Part shown: positions 29,521 through 42,100 of the stretch, piece by piece | Layout: each line of letters begins with the position of its first letter | Position numbering within the stretch: position 1 is the first letter of the stretch | Notes under the pieces: model-generated | What the model was told of the DNA's origin: nothing | Seen by the model: the letters and a program-made list of their open reading frames with translations, nothing else | The model's database searches: none | Position numbers and translations under genes: made by a program | Source of the DNA: Diaporthe sp. PMI_573 | Taxonomy: Eukaryota; Ascomycota; Sordariomycetes; Diaporthales; Diaporthaceae | Direction of reading: 5' to 3' | DNA: 64,000 nucleotides | NCBI GenBank assembly: GCA_021399435.1 | Contig: JAJTUP010000090.1 | Location: 62,001 to 126,000 of the forward strand

Positions 29521-30604
29521 TTTTAGCACCCGATTTCCCGGGATCGCTGACGGATCGCCAGAAGGATGAGCTGAAGACAAGCTCGTCAAGGAAAATATCA
29601 CCGCAGGAAAAATGGTTCGAGGTGTGGGATGTGATATTCTCTGACCATGAACGAACCGTAGCAATCACTGGACCCTTTCGAGGAATAGCCTCAGAACTCT
29701 CAAGACACCAATCCATATACAATCCTAGCGGACTGTTATCTCAATCGATGATGGTTTGTCAACAGTAAAAAGTCCAGCCTCATTTTCCCTAGTGACATCA
29801 ACATCGTCAAACGGAAATGTGTATGATATACCGAAGAATAGCCCGAAAACAGTCTTTCTCGAATATCTGGCTGGATTGTACCAGGATATAGAGGCCCTTG
29901 ATGATTGTCGAATGCAGAAGTATCTTTGTTAGGCTAAGTCGCACCCTGCTGCGCTATGGCGAGACAGTCGTTGGGGGGGGGCGAGGAATGTCCTTTTGGA
30001 GATAGTCGTCGTTAAATTAGAGATTGAAATGAGAGATTCGTTGTGTTGTCGATATGATTTATGATTTGACTTCCGTACACCTATGCCTGCCGGTACGGAG
30101 GTCGCTGTAAAAAGTCTTTTTCGCCAAGGACCCAGGGTCTCCTTTGTGAATAAGGATTGTTAAATTAGGAAATACATCCTTTTTCGGATCCGGCGGGAAC
30201 AGAAATTAGCCCCAGTACCCCTTCTTCTAGTTTCAAGACCAGTTTATCCGGAGTCATGGTGAAAATGACTGTTATTTCCACCCTATAGCCTAGCTAAAAT
30301 ACCGTCGTATTCACATCGTGCTGCCACACCCACCCTTCTGGCATTTTCCATGTTGCTTCATTATCAAATAACACCACGTTAGCTTAAATTAATCAAACTT
30401 GAGTACTGACTGTCTTCCTTCGCCAGATAGAAAGGTACAGTAGCACTCAGCTGGAAAGGATGCCCAATTGTCATGGAAGAGTGGCTGGACGAATGGAAAG
30501 GATACGTTACCCCCAACCACCACTTCTTCGTTGAGTCCTATAGCTGCTGTCCGCCCCACGCCCCAGTGGTCCGTGCATGTTTGGACGCGCTTGTCATATA
30601 AATG
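29521..30604. other. No supported gene
   Basis: Frames here (for example 30389-30676 minus) are not recognisable. The run of eight G residues at about 29974 and AT-rich DNA around 30150-30400 hold no feature I can name. Confidence 0.4.
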
Positions 30605-33600
30605 AGAGATCGGAGATTCGCACGCCCAAATTTGGAGGCTGCACGCCCTCGAATGACTAATCACTGCTGCAGCCAATCAGAACGCTTCATTTGCCCAGCC
30701 CGGGCCACGCAACCCAGTGCATTTTGCAGCCCGAATGCAGCCTCAGATCACGCTTGCTATTCCTCCTCTTCGCACCAACCTCAACCCTCGCGCCCACCCT
30801 CAACGCTTCGTGATACCGACTAATTGACTGTTGGAATCAATCGATTCAGCATCAAAAATACCCCCTAGCTGGTCAAACTTCAATCCTATGTGGTTACAGC
30901 GATGTCAGAGTATCCGGACTACTCGGGGCTCGAGGCGCAGTGGCAGACAGACTGCCAGCAATGGAACGGCAGCATCACCGCCACAAACCACCGCCGCCCA
31001 GCACTTTCCAATCCTCCTATGTATCTAAAACTCTTCAATGATGGATACGATACTTATGCCGACCTCAAGGCTGATTTAGATGAGGCTACGAAGCTTGCAG
31101 GGTGGTTGACAGTCGCTCAGAGATCCAAGCCGGATGTAGTGACGTTGGGGTGTAGCCGAGGTGCACCACGTACCCTCAACCGCCACAAGAAACAACGCCT
31201 CAACGATTAAAGCCGGCTGCAAATGGCGAGCGATTGCCAATAAGACCAAGTCGACGTCAGGCAAGTGGAAGCTTGTGATCCAAGAGCATAGACACTGCTG
31301 TCACGGTCCTCAAGTCGTGCCTGAAGCCCAGCGTGGTTGGACAAAACTCACAGACGAACATCACGACTTTCTCGCTCGGACCGCTCGGGACCCGTCGCTC
31401 GCGAAGCCGAAGAAACTTGAGGCTGCCCTTCGCCGAGAATACCCTCAGGTACAGCTGGGGCCGAATACAATGAAGGACTGGCTGGCTCGCTTCCGGAAGG
31501 AGAAGCAAGGTATCTATACCCCGACCCAAGCAGCGCTGAGGTTCCTCGAAGAGAAGGACTGCTGGTACCGGTTTGCTCGGGACGTCGAGGGCAGGGTCAC
31601 GGGCATCTTCTGGTGCGAGAAGCAGCAGATGGCTTGGATCCGAGAACGACGTTTCTCACGATGCCTCTCACTTGACTGTACATATTCGACTAACAACAAG
31701 AAGATGCCGTTCTTCCACGGGACAGCAGTGACCCACACGAAGAAGAACCTTCCTCTATTTCAGGGGATCATCGATAACGAGCGAGAAAGCGGCTTCCGAT
31801 GGCTCCTCGAGCAAGTTCACCTCCTCCTGAAGGAGTACAAAGCTGACGACCCAACCCTCTTCATCACTGACTACGATAACGCTCTGATGAATGCCCTCGA
31901 ATACGAGTTTCCTCAGGCGCACCATCAGCTGTGCGTCTTCCATATGAACATGAACATTGTCCTCAACATCAAGAAGAAGTGGCAGAAGCCAACGGCGCCA
32001 GGGGAAGAGGAAGCGGAAGAGGAAACAGAAGATGCCGAAGAGGAGGAAGCAGAAGCGGCGATAGCCTCTCTCAATGCGCCGGCGAGAAACAAGGCGACGA
32101 TTTCTACAAAGGTTCCCAAGCTCAAGGATATCCCCTATACCCGACAGGCACTATTTGACCTCCTCAAGTTTATGGAATACTCTACAGATCGTGAGGTCTA
32201 CGATACGGCTTGGCAGCGTCTGCAAGAGAAGTTTAAGGACCAGAAAGCAATTCTCAACTATCTCAAGACCTACTATGTTGACGACGAGGAGCAGATCGTC
32301 GGCAAATGGGCTGCCCATCAGACCTGCAGAATCCTCAACTTCGGCTTGCGTACAACCTCCTCTACGGAGAGTATGCACCGCAAACTCAAGGTCTATTTGG
32401 GCCACGGGATAGGCAATGCCCTCTATTTGGTTGAGGCTTGCCACGAGGCTCTAGAGGACACTGCTCGTGGCTTCCTTGTGGAGGAAGCCCGTCAGAAGAC
32501 AGCCTCACTTGCGAAGTACAATGGGCTTAGTTGGCTCGGAAGGCTGCCCTTCCAAGTCTCGTGGGCAGCCCTTGAGCTTCTCGTGAGGACCAGGCAGCAG
32601 GCGCTTCAAATCCTCAAAAACAAGCTTCCACGACGTTGCAATGCCCTCAGCTGCACTTGCCCTATCTACACGCAGTACGGCTTAATCTGTGCAAGCCGGA
32701 TGGCCGATAGAGAAGAAGCAAACCTCCCTCTCGAGAGGGCAGATGTTCACGAAGTCTACTGGCTTGATCGCGATCTCTCGAGCGGAAACCTGCTGCTGAC
32801 AGTCCTCTCGCCGAAGAGGGTCACGGCGACGAAGGGACGGCCTCGCGAGACCGCTACGTTTGCGACTAGCGAGGAAGGCGCCTTCACAAGAGCAATTATG
32901 GCGAAGCAGACCTCCTCCACGACGACCAGTCTGGGCAGCAAAGCAGGCGACAAAACGAGGGCGACGACAGCCTCAGTTCAGAGGATCAACTCGGCGTGGG
33001 AGCACAACGATACAACGCTCCAGTCTCTAGACGACGAGGACCTCAACCGCAGAAATGCTCAAGGGAGGGCGCAGAAGCGACGATCTGGGCCGACGTCCTC
33101 AGCGCCGGCAGCGCTTGTGGGTATACCCTCAAGCTCAAGGCAACCGGCTAAGAGGCAGCGGACGGGGCGGCAGACTGTCAACCAGCTGCCCTCTATAGAC
33201 CTAGAGGCTGACGACGTTGACGACATCGACGTCAGCAACGACGATAGGGGCAAGGAAACACAGGGCACAATCGTCTGTGGGGGCACTGACGATTGCCCAA
33301 TCGACCTCTCGAGCGACGGGCTGAGCGATTGACTTCTCGGGCGACGAGCCGAGCAATCGACTTAGAAGTCGACTTCGTCGCTAAATAAGCGTAATTGGGG
33401 CTAATTGAGGGTGTTTTGCAATAGTTGGGCAATTGGTCGATTGGCAAATCGACGTAATTAGGTCGAATAGAGCGTATATAGTGCCCTCGAGCGTGTGGGA
33501 ATAGCTTCATGGTGCACCATGAGAAGCGATGTAGTTACATTATTTATTTGTATGGCGAATAGGTGTGAACTTAAAATTGGCGCACATAGGGAAGCGTGAT

Positions 33601-33655
33601 TAGTCATTCGAGGGCGTGCAGCCTCCAAATTTGGGCGTGCGAATCTCCGATCTCT
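30605..33655 (+). mobile_element. Mutator-like DNA transposon (MULE) with perfect 60-bp terminal inverted repeats
   Basis: The left repeat 30605-30664 and right repeat 33596-33655 are identical over all 60 bases when one is reverse-complemented (starting AGAGATCGGAGATTCGCACG). The 3.05-kb element encloses a MULE-type transposase on the plus strand. The nine bases outside the left end (TATAAATGA) do not match those outside the right end (a run of T), so the expected 8-10-bp target duplication is not visible. Perfect repeats argue for recent mobility, but the transposase frame is broken once near its N-terminus. Confidence 0.9.
30902..33332 (+). pseudogene. MULE transposase, one frameshift after the FAR1-like N-terminus
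   Basis: The N-terminal part (ATG 30902, SEYPDYSGLEAQW...) reads to CSRG near 31160 in one frame. The remainder (GCKWRAIANK onward, to stop 33332) is in the next frame, so one base has been gained or two lost around 31155-31200, unless a short intron is used. Together they form a FAR1-like zinc region. In the long frame numbered from 31161 the MULE catalytic residues are D172 (SLDCTYSTN), D237 (FITDYDNAL) and E403 (STESMHRK). A SWIM-like motif follows (CTCPIYTQYGLICAS), but the histidine normally after the last cysteine is serine. The tail is Ser/Thr/Arg-rich and acidic at its end. Otherwise open for 723 codons. Confidence 0.8.
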
Positions 33656-33724
33656 TTTTTTTTCTCGCGCGGCTTCCTCAAAGGAGTAGGATGAACCTTT
33701 CTAACGAAAGGCATTGGAAAGGAA

Positions 33725-34027
33725 TTATCTCGGGCGTGCCAAGAAGTTTCGGGCAAGATCCGAGCATCGCGCTGTGGTTCGTCCACGCGACATCCCAGTG
33801 GCCACTTCGAATGTCGTGGTCCGAGCGCAGGCGAGGAACCACCTCCCGCCACATTGAGTATGAAGTGCTTCTACCTCTTTCATGATCGTTCGTAGTCGCT
33901 TTCGAAACATCTCACATTCACGCTTAGTTCTTTCCACCGCTATATTCTGAGCTTCTGGATCCTCCATTTGGAAATGGAAGGCTCTGAGAAAGGATATACT
34001 GCTTGCTTTATAGGTCAAACCTGCCAA
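33725..34027 (-). CDS. Short hypothetical ORF beside the MULE
   Basis: A 100-aa minus-strand frame with a basic helical stretch (RTKRECEMFRKRLRTIMKEV) followed by EALHTQCGG. It vaguely recalls the start of a MADS-type domain (basic helix, then a Leu/Cys pair), but the similarity is too weak to name it. It may be a fragment cut by the MULE insertion. Confidence 0.25.
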   Translation of the reverse strand: MAGLTYKASSISFLRAFHFQMEDPEAQNIAVERTKRECEMFRKRLRTIMKEVEALHTQCGGRWFLACARTTTFEVATGMSRGRTTARCSDLARNFLARPR

Positions 34028-34499
34028 ACAGTAGCTGCCATCGTGTCAACAATAAAAGGCAGCTTTTCTGCTAATAAATGAATATATATTTCGGGACTTT
34101 CATATCTTTGCTTGAATTAGTACGTTATTCTCAGTGGCGATCAGACAAAGTGTAATGATCAGGATATTGTAAAAACTATTTATTTACCTTGAATTGCTTG
34201 TGAAAAGTGTTGCTAACTAGGAGAGACGGGAATGAACAATGTGTGGTTGAGCCTCCGTGACGCAGAGTCACCTGCCTGTTACCGAAACCCAGGTGTGGAA
34301 CTGCCGGCTCGGTTCATCATAAGCATCGGCGACGCTCTGCCGGCGGCCAGCGCTCCGATTGCCTCACCCGCTCGCACAATTTCTATTGATCTTAATCATT
34401 CGGTCAAGGCTATCCAGTGGCGTTGCCACCGTTAAGACTTTATTTAATATTAATGGTCCGAGGAGTAATTCTCTCGGTCACCGAATAAGAGAAATTCCG
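34028..34499. other. No supported gene
   Basis: AT-rich DNA with short open frames only. Nothing recognisable. Confidence 0.4.
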
Positions 34500-34790
34500 A
34501 CACTACACAGGAAGCATGCACGCAATGACAGCCTGGTGTAGCAGACCCGCCCGGGCGCCCCTGACTGTGTTTCCAAGTGACCGCAGCCCATTTGCCATTT
34601 GCAGGGCTTTGGCCGAGAGGAGTCTGACGTCGGTCTTGAAGGAGAGTCGCCAGTCACAATGAACTCCTAGCGACCGCAGCGATTTGTTCTTTCCCACTGG
34701 TTGTACAGTAAAAGCTCTTCCGTCTAGTTTGGTGACGGCAACTGACGGAATCTTGGGTGGAGAGAGTGCGGGGCTGGCCACCCTGTTTGC
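34500..34790 (-). mobile_element. Fragment of a non-LTR (LINE, Tad1-like) reverse transcriptase
   Basis: The minus-strand frame encodes SLRSLGVHCDWRLSFKTDVR followed by LLSAKALQMANGLRSLGNT and LLHQAVIACMLPV. This matches the thumb/connection region after the reverse-transcriptase core in fungal LINEs (LGV.xDxxLxFxxHV then AxxxxxxLRSLGNTxRG). It stops at CMLPV, without the RNase H or downstream part, and the catalytic core upstream is missing. It is a short, dead fragment. Confidence 0.65.
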
Positions 34791-35041
34791 ACACGTGACC
34801 TCGCTTAGCTAGTTTGTCTTGGCATACCGTCCCTAGTTTTACCAACTTACCACATCGTTCCTACTTCCCTACCTGTTGGAAGACGGTACTATTACATCAA
34901 GGTATCGATCGCGGAGCCCATACCACAAAAATTTGTGATACTCACCGGACCATTGTGCTACGGTACTTTTGCGCTTTGAACTGATTTCTGACATGCTTGC
35001 GCCACAGACTTCACACCTTGCCAACCCCCCCCTGTCTTTCG
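34791..35041. other. Short upstream region of the coiled-coil gene
   Basis: About 250 bp with no coding evidence. A pyrimidine/C-rich stretch (CCAACCCCCCCC-like) directly precedes ATG 35042. Confidence 0.4.
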
Positions 35042-36988
35042 ATGGACCCGACCACTGAGTCTCTGCCCAACAACGCACCTGCCGCATACCGAACCCATTT
35101 CGTCCAAAGCCAGCAAGATTCGCGCTTTGAGCGATTGGAAAAAGAGCACACAGCGAAGCAGGCGCGCTTGAAAGAAGAGTATGACGCCCAAAGGGCGCAG
35201 ATCGAGTCCCAGCTGCGTGACGAGGTGGAGAATTCTAAATCGCGCTTTAAACAAAACATTCAGAAGATACAATGCGCTCTTGCAGATATCGAAGACTCCG
35301 TCGAGTCATCCATCACCAAACGGGTAGGCCTCCACTTGGAAAAAGACTTGCTGTGTCGCGAGTACGAAATTATCATGAAAAAGACGGCAGCGGATCTGCG
35401 TGACAAGGTTCATGATATGATAATCAATTCAACCTTTGAGTCAAGTGGAACCCAGGCCCCTTCTTTGGAGACAGTATCGACGTCGCCTTGCACGGCGGTA
35501 AGCAAACCTTCGAAGAGCGTGGATACCTATGATATGAATGTTGATGAGTAAAAACAGGACGCTAGTGACAACAACCATCACTTCGTTGGATTGCGAGCCG
35601 AAATGTATCCGATGCCTTCACATGGCTACGATACGTCACTTTCTAACCAGAGCCTCCCTCTCGGTACGAACCTTCGCGCATCCACACTTCAGCCATCTTC
35701 GTCTGGCCCTACAAGACAAGCCACGATACCACAGACTTCCCGTTCCCAAACTTCAATACTCCGGAACGCTCCCGTCAAAATACCATTACCTATTACAAAC
35801 ATACATTCGAAGAATTACAAATCCATCGCGCCAGCTCCAACCCAGCCTACATTGCAGGCGAGACCATCAAATCGAAATCCTGGGCCTTCGTTCTCTGCTC
35901 GACTCCCTCGTGCACAGTCACTTTCTCACGAGCCCATGGGAGGCGTACCACAACACACGCCTGGCTTACCTTCCGCTCTGAATGTTCCATACCGCCAAGA
36001 GGCGAAGAGGAAGGCTGCGGAGTCATCAAGCGCCATTGATGCAAGGAAGCGCCAATGCGCAAATAACTTAGCTGCAGTAGCGCTGCACGCCTCTGCGGCG
36101 CAACCTACAGTAGAAGAGGGCGATCATGCGTCACAGCGCGTCATTTCATTCGAGGAGGTCTACCAAGACGGCAAGGCCGAATACAAACACAAGATCTTTA
36201 AGCACAAGGAAGATTCCGATGATTGGTATATCGTCAAGTGTGATGAACACAACATGCATTTCGGCTTCGACAATCCCGTGCACGGCGCTGCCAAACACAT
36301 AAACAGCCCTCAGCATGGCAAGATGCCGAAGAAGCATGATCTTGCCGTTGAGGTGTGCGGCTTTCTCGTCAAAGATTGTACGGACGAACGCGCAGAGAAG
36401 AATAACGATACCTTCGCAAAAGCGCTGAGACAAGGCTATCAGGTGTTGAGGCCGAATAATGTTTCCCGAAGGAAACAAGCAGAGCCCCGCGAGGTGAAGC
36501 CTGCTGACAATGCCGTCCTGCCCGCAGCGGACCGCGAGCTTAACGATGAGGGACCCGAGTATCTGACCACAGGTGTTGAATCTACTCGGCAACCATCTGA
36601 CTGCATAATCATTCCTGATGCAGGATCCTCAGAACCGGAATCGGCTACGAATGTGGACGATGTTTGCGAAGACGAGAGAGATGATGGGGATGTAGATGCT
36701 TCTTTTACGCCCTCTGTCGCTGATAACAGTCCATCGACGTCGAATTCCGAGCAAACTAGCACAGAAAAGCAACGTGCAGATCGCGTGGCTAGCGTTGTTG
36801 CGATGGTAGATCATCAGTGTTCGGAGGCCGATCGTGTTCTTGGCGGTGTCGGGGAGACACCGGGGGATCTCAGCGGAGGTGTACCTGATCGGGAACGGGT
36901 CGGTCATGATAAGGAGGACGCCGTGAACAATTACAGGATCTTTGATGCGCTCCAAGCACAGATGAGAAGCGAAGCCGGGAGTCGCTGA
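35042..36988 (+). pseudogene. Coiled-coil plus Cys/His-module protein, split by one in-frame TAA
   Basis: The frame from ATG 35042 is open for 169 codons, meets TAA at 35549-35551, then continues in the same frame to 36988. Ignoring the stop it would span about 648 residues. The first part is a long charged coiled coil (EKEHTAKQARLKEEYDAQRA onward). The second is a disordered Ser/Pro-rich stretch, then a compact region with possible zinc ligands (KCDEHNMHFGF, GAAKHINSPQHG) and an acidic tail. Either two proteins are made, the stop is read through or spliced out (a GTAAAA donor overlaps it but no in-frame acceptor was found), or it is a nonsense mutation (CAA to TAA would be a RIP-type change). 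The partial inverted duplicate at 38700-39198 carries the same TAA. Function unknown. Confidence 0.55.
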
Positions 36989-38699
36989 CGATCATTTTCC
37001 CTAAAGCCCGGCGCTGCATGGGAATGTCTCGACTTCAACCAATAGTACGCGATGTCGTTGGAGGACAACAAGCCGAACTGCAAGGAGAAATGAGATCTGG
37101 TAAGTTGGGAGCCCGGAAAGCGAAGTCACTGAGAGTCAGCATTGCCCATTGTGGTAGTCTTATACGCTGACCGGCAATGTAGTGGTTGTAGTAATCAGTG
37201 TGGTTACTGTTTGCGAAAGATGACGTCCTGATACCAAACACTAGCATTGATAGAAGGGCAGACACCGTGGAAAACAGATCGGGGCTACTAGAAATGCACT
37301 CTATGCTCGATATAGGAGCTCCGGTGCTTTCCGGAATTAAATTTGTGGTACCACTGGCATCCGTAATTCATACTGCACTCTTGCTCCAAACGCCGCAGTC
37401 ATGCCATGCCTTGCTTGATCTAGCCCCCACTTGATATATATTTATCCGAAGTTCAACAATTTCGTTTTATTTAACTAAGCTATGACGGAGATACTTTAGT
37501 CTTTGATCCAGCGTAGTCACAAGAAGTGACTTGCATCATTATTTTACTGAGGAGATGGCAAAGGGAAGGACTATCACCCCTGGGCGAGGGCGTGAGGATG
37601 GAGCGTTGCCTGCTACGATATAATATGTTCAAAAATTGTGGCAAGATCGATATTACAAAGTTCTCGTTTCGAGCTGCTTTCTGACCACGCTTCCAAAGCG
37701 GGAGCAGCCCTTATCCCTGCTCCATTCGAAACAAGTCTGATCTCATGCCCCAGAACAGCTTTGGCCACCGAGCTGGAGCCCGTGATCCGGTTCTGCTTGT
37801 CGGGGTTCCGCTGTCTTTGCCTTCTCCGTCTCACAGGCCACTCTAATGCAACCCACCGGCACATTACTCTCATGCTCCCAAGTACCAATACACCATTGCC
37901 AGTTGAGCGTCCATAAGAAGTGCCGCGTCTGATGCAGCCCTCCGTTTGGGTTGGCTCCAGGATTTCTGCGCTGTGACGGCCTTCCGGTGGCAAGGAGCAG
38001 GATCCTAAAGAGGAGACGGGGAACACGGTGTGGCCTCCGCCTCCCTTAGAGTTGGTTTATCCTTGCTCGCCCGCCATACCACAAGCCTTTTCAGCTGCCT
38101 TGAGGGTTGCAACCCCAGGAGAAAATCCCGACCATTGGCTCCGGGTCCCAGTCATGAGCCAACTTCGCAAGTCACTGGCATGGACAAGGCATCGGCATCC
38201 CCGAGTGGGCGTGGACAGTATTCAGGGGCCGGACAATGTATGGCATCGTCGACGTGGATTCCGACGTTATTATGGTAGTAATTCATGCACATAAGGCATG
38301 GAGATCTAATGATCACTGTTTTCTCTTTCGTCGCATTCCTCAAGAAAACATTGAATTGTGTCTGCCCAGTCTTTCGCACAGAGATACGGAGTGTCTGGTT
38401 TAGGTAGCTACTTCTTAATAGTCGCCACGCCAGGTCGACAAGATCTTGTCAGCCTCTCGATGTGTCCTAGCAGCCGCTTCCAAGTTGACTTCGCGGCCGG
38501 CGCCACGTGCGATTATGTCGTGAACTATGACCTATGCAAGACGGGCCTGGTGGGCATAGAGGGTAGCGGCAACCATTAAGGCATGTGGGCAAATGTGACG
38601 GAAAAGGGCTGGTGTTCGAAGAGAAGGCCAGCCTCGAGGCGGTTGAGGACAATAACGCCTCCGAGTGTAATGCGCTGCTTCGAGGCACAGATACCGACC
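36989..38699. other. No supported gene
   Basis: Frames at 37613-38026 (minus) and 37638-37916 (plus) mirror each other and have no domain. Nothing recognisable otherwise. Confidence 0.4.
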
Positions 38700-39198
38700 C
38701 AGGGGCATCTGATGCATTTCGGCTCGCGAATTAAAGAAATGATGGTCGTTACTAGCGTCCTGTTTTTAAGAATCAGCATTCATAGGGTATCCACGCCCTT
38801 CGGAGGCTTACTTACCGCCGCGCAAGGCATTGTCGATACTGTCTCCAACAACGCGGCTTGGGTCCCATTTGAGTCAAGCATTACGTTGGTAATCAGATCA
38901 TGAACCTTATCATGCAGATCCGCAGCCGCTTTTTTTATCATAACTTCGTACTTGCGACACAGCGAGTCCTTTTCCAGGTGGAGGCCTACCCGTTTGGTGA
39001 TGGTTGACTCGACAGACTCTTCGATCGCTACAAGAGCGCGTTGTATCTTCTGTATGTTTGTTTTCAAGCGCGATTTCGAATTGTCCGCCTCGTCGCGCAG
39101 CTGGGACTCGATCTGTGCCCTTTGGGCGTCATACTCTTCTTTCAAGCGCGCCTGCTTCGCTGTGTGCTCTTTTTCCAATCGCTCAAAGCGCGAATCTC
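38700..39198 (-). pseudogene. Partial inverted duplicate of the coiled-coil gene
   Basis: On the minus strand this matches 35115-35615 closely (EKEHTAKQARLKEEYDAQRA is identical, and most of the next 110 residues agree). It preserves the sequence TTAAAAACAGGACGCTAGT around the in-frame TAA of the other copy. A small deletion shifts the frame just before that point. Homology ends sharply at 39198, exactly where the hAT element begins, and on the other side near 38700. The duplicate lies about 3 kb from its source in opposite orientation. Confidence 0.75.
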
Positions 39199-42100
39199 AG
39201 GGTTCCGATCAACTCCATCAACTCCACGAATTGCGTATATGGAGTGGAGGTGTAGGTCCACCAATCCGAGCGCGTGGAGTGTAGTAGATTGATCAATATA
39301 AGGGTCAAATGGAGTGTATGTACACCGTGGACATAGCGACGCTATTCTAGAATAGGAAAAGGATGAAGGCTGAAATTGTATGGTCTTAGTATCACGACTT
39401 CGTTTTCTGGAGGTTGATACAACTCCACCAATTTCAACTGCAGCCCTTATTCAGCTACGCAACCACGCACTGCTTTATCGTGAACCTCGCCGTCGCCCTT
39501 CTCGTCGCCGTCGCCCGCGGTGACGAGTTGTGAACGTTCCTTTTCTTCGCATACGGGTAAAAACAACGGGTCCAGCTCGTCGATCAGCCCTGCCCTCAGC
39601 CAACTCCGCAATACTTGGGCCATCGAGATGGTACGCGCGTCCAGTCTGTTTCTGCATGGCGTCACCATACGCCCTGCCCCAGAAAAGAGACGCTCACACT
39701 CCGCTGACATCGACTGTATCGTAAGAAAATCGAGAGCCATTCGGGAGAGGCGCGGATATCGGAGTCTCTTCTCGTGCCAGTATGCAATCGGATCGGTGAC
39801 CATACGGTCCGTCTTTTCTCTCGTCTGTTGCCACACTTCGTATTCGTCGTCAAACTCGAAGGCGTTATTGTCATCGCTGGAGTCTCGTGATATAGGTCGC
39901 TCTCTGCCGCTCTCACTGAATTCCTGGAAGCTGTTGAGATAGAGCCGCTGTCTCTTCGGAGGCGGCTCTTCGAAAGAGTCTCTCTCCGGCGCCGCCGGCG
40001 CCAACTCATCTCCGTGGTCACGATACTCACAATCCCACACTTCCTGAACCTTCCTCTTGGCATTGTTCACCCAACTGGGCCGGGACTTCCACTGCTTCTC
40101 GAACCACCTCCAACGGAAAGCTGGATGGAGCGCCAGCGCAGTGTAATATATAGGAGTCTCATCCAACATATTGTAATAACTATCCAGCTTCATCCACGCG
40201 TTATTGATGCCGACCTTGAAGTGTTCCGGGTCAGGAAAACTCTCCGCCGTGATCTTCCCACCCTCCAACTTGTTCAACAGGAACTCGAACCCCTGGATCA
40301 CATCCCATACGTTACCGTACGAGCCGGTGAAGCCGCACTTTCTCTTTCTCGCGATGCCGTCACCTTCCAGGACTTTAATCGCGTCCTCATAGAATTTCAG
40401 GAAGGTGTGGATGTGCTGGAGCGCCTCCCAGTCTCGGCTGGTAAGGAGGTTCTCGGCCTGGCAAATTCGCGGCAACGTAGCCGACTTCTTGAGTTGATGC
40501 GTGCGCTTCGAAATATTCTCCTCCGTGAATTGCGCCTTGTATTTGATGACGAGGATATCAAGACAATCGCGGAGATCTAAGGCGCGCCGAATCATATAGA
40601 GTTGGGAGAGCCACCGCGTATCGTTGTCGACCACCACCGAGAGAGGCTTCCGATTGCGACCTTGAAGCGTTGGAGATGTTACAATATCAGCTAGTTGAAT
40701 ATCCCGAAGAAGGTTCGTCAGCCTGTCGCTTCTGTGGATATCAACTACAATATTATGTAACTTGCCAACAGGACCCCGTCGTCTCCATAGATCCCACTCC
40801 GCCTGAGATAGCGCTTCCGCGCCAGAGAGCTGCTCTTCGAAAGCCTCAGAATCTTTCCCAAATAGCAAGGCCTTTGCAGAGAGATTGAGGATGTGGCCGA
40901 AGCAACGCCCTCGTCTGGAGGGACCATCGAAGTTGTATGTGTTGCCAATTGCGCGCATTGCCGTATCGTTATTATCGGCGTTATCCAGAGTGAAATATCC
41001 AATCTTCTGCGCAAGCCCGTATTCGTCGATTAACGCAACAACCTCATCCGCGATATTATCACCAGTGTGGCGCGTTATTAATTCCGGAAGGCCTAGGACC
41101 ACCTTGCAAGGTCGATTCTCGGCGTTGCGAAAGAAGCAACATACACCAAATAGAGACTTTCTGTTGTTGGACCGCCATCCATCGAAAGAGAAGTGTACGA
41201 GACTCGGTGATGCGCGTATCCTTGTGGCAACTTTCTCGAAATGAAGCTCGAATTGGGAGGCGATTCTCGAACGTACGGTATCGGCGGAGATAAGCGCTTT
41301 CTGTACCTCGACAGACGGGTTGAGGTACGAGAATATAGCCCGAAGTCTATCATCTTCAACAACTTCGAAGGACTGGTTGGATGCAATAACCCACTCCACC
41401 AGAAGGCGCTGGAATTGGCTCCGGTCGAAATATTTGATATACGTATTGGCTAGCAACTGCTCCCGCGGTTGCGTGATATCCAGGCCCAGTTTGGTGACGA
41501 TAGTGGCAACTGCTGGCTGTTGACTGTTGCGCTCAGAATGTATTTGCTTCTGGGACTTCGTCTTGCCTTCGGGCGCTCGAATACGATGGCTTTCAAATAG
41601 GTGATCCATGGCGTTTTGCAGTCCTTTCCAGGCTATACTCCTCGGCTTGGGGTTATTCTGTATAATACACTGGTGACAGACCCAGATGCGCTTTTTCATG
41701 TTCTGGATATCGTACCCGTAGTCCCACGCCCAAGAGAGGGTATCCTTAACCTTCTCCGTCCAGATATACCCGTGGAAATGGCGGAATAGGCGTTCGTGAT
41801 AGATGGCCTCGTCAGGAGACTTCGCGGGCCCAGATATCGTTGAAGAAAGGGGCGGCACAGGAGATTCGAAGATATCGGTCGACGCAGAAGGCGACGGCGA
41901 CGGAGGTAATAATTCGGAGGCGGAGAAGACATCGGAAGTCACGATAGTCTCATTCGGGGAGTCGCAAACGGCCATTTCGAAAGGTTGATATAATGGACTT
42001 GTGGGAGATATGGTGTGGTGTGCGGAAAAGTTGTATGCGGGCAAGATTTCAAGGCGCTTTTTGGAAGCCACGCGTCTCTGATATTCGTTAACAGTGGGGA

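Noticed and set aside
31161..33332. Enrichment of CTCAA words in the MULE as another signature array
   Set aside because: Most of them sit in one codon phase as Leu CTC followed by Asn or Lys, so codon preference explains them, unlike the Copia word.
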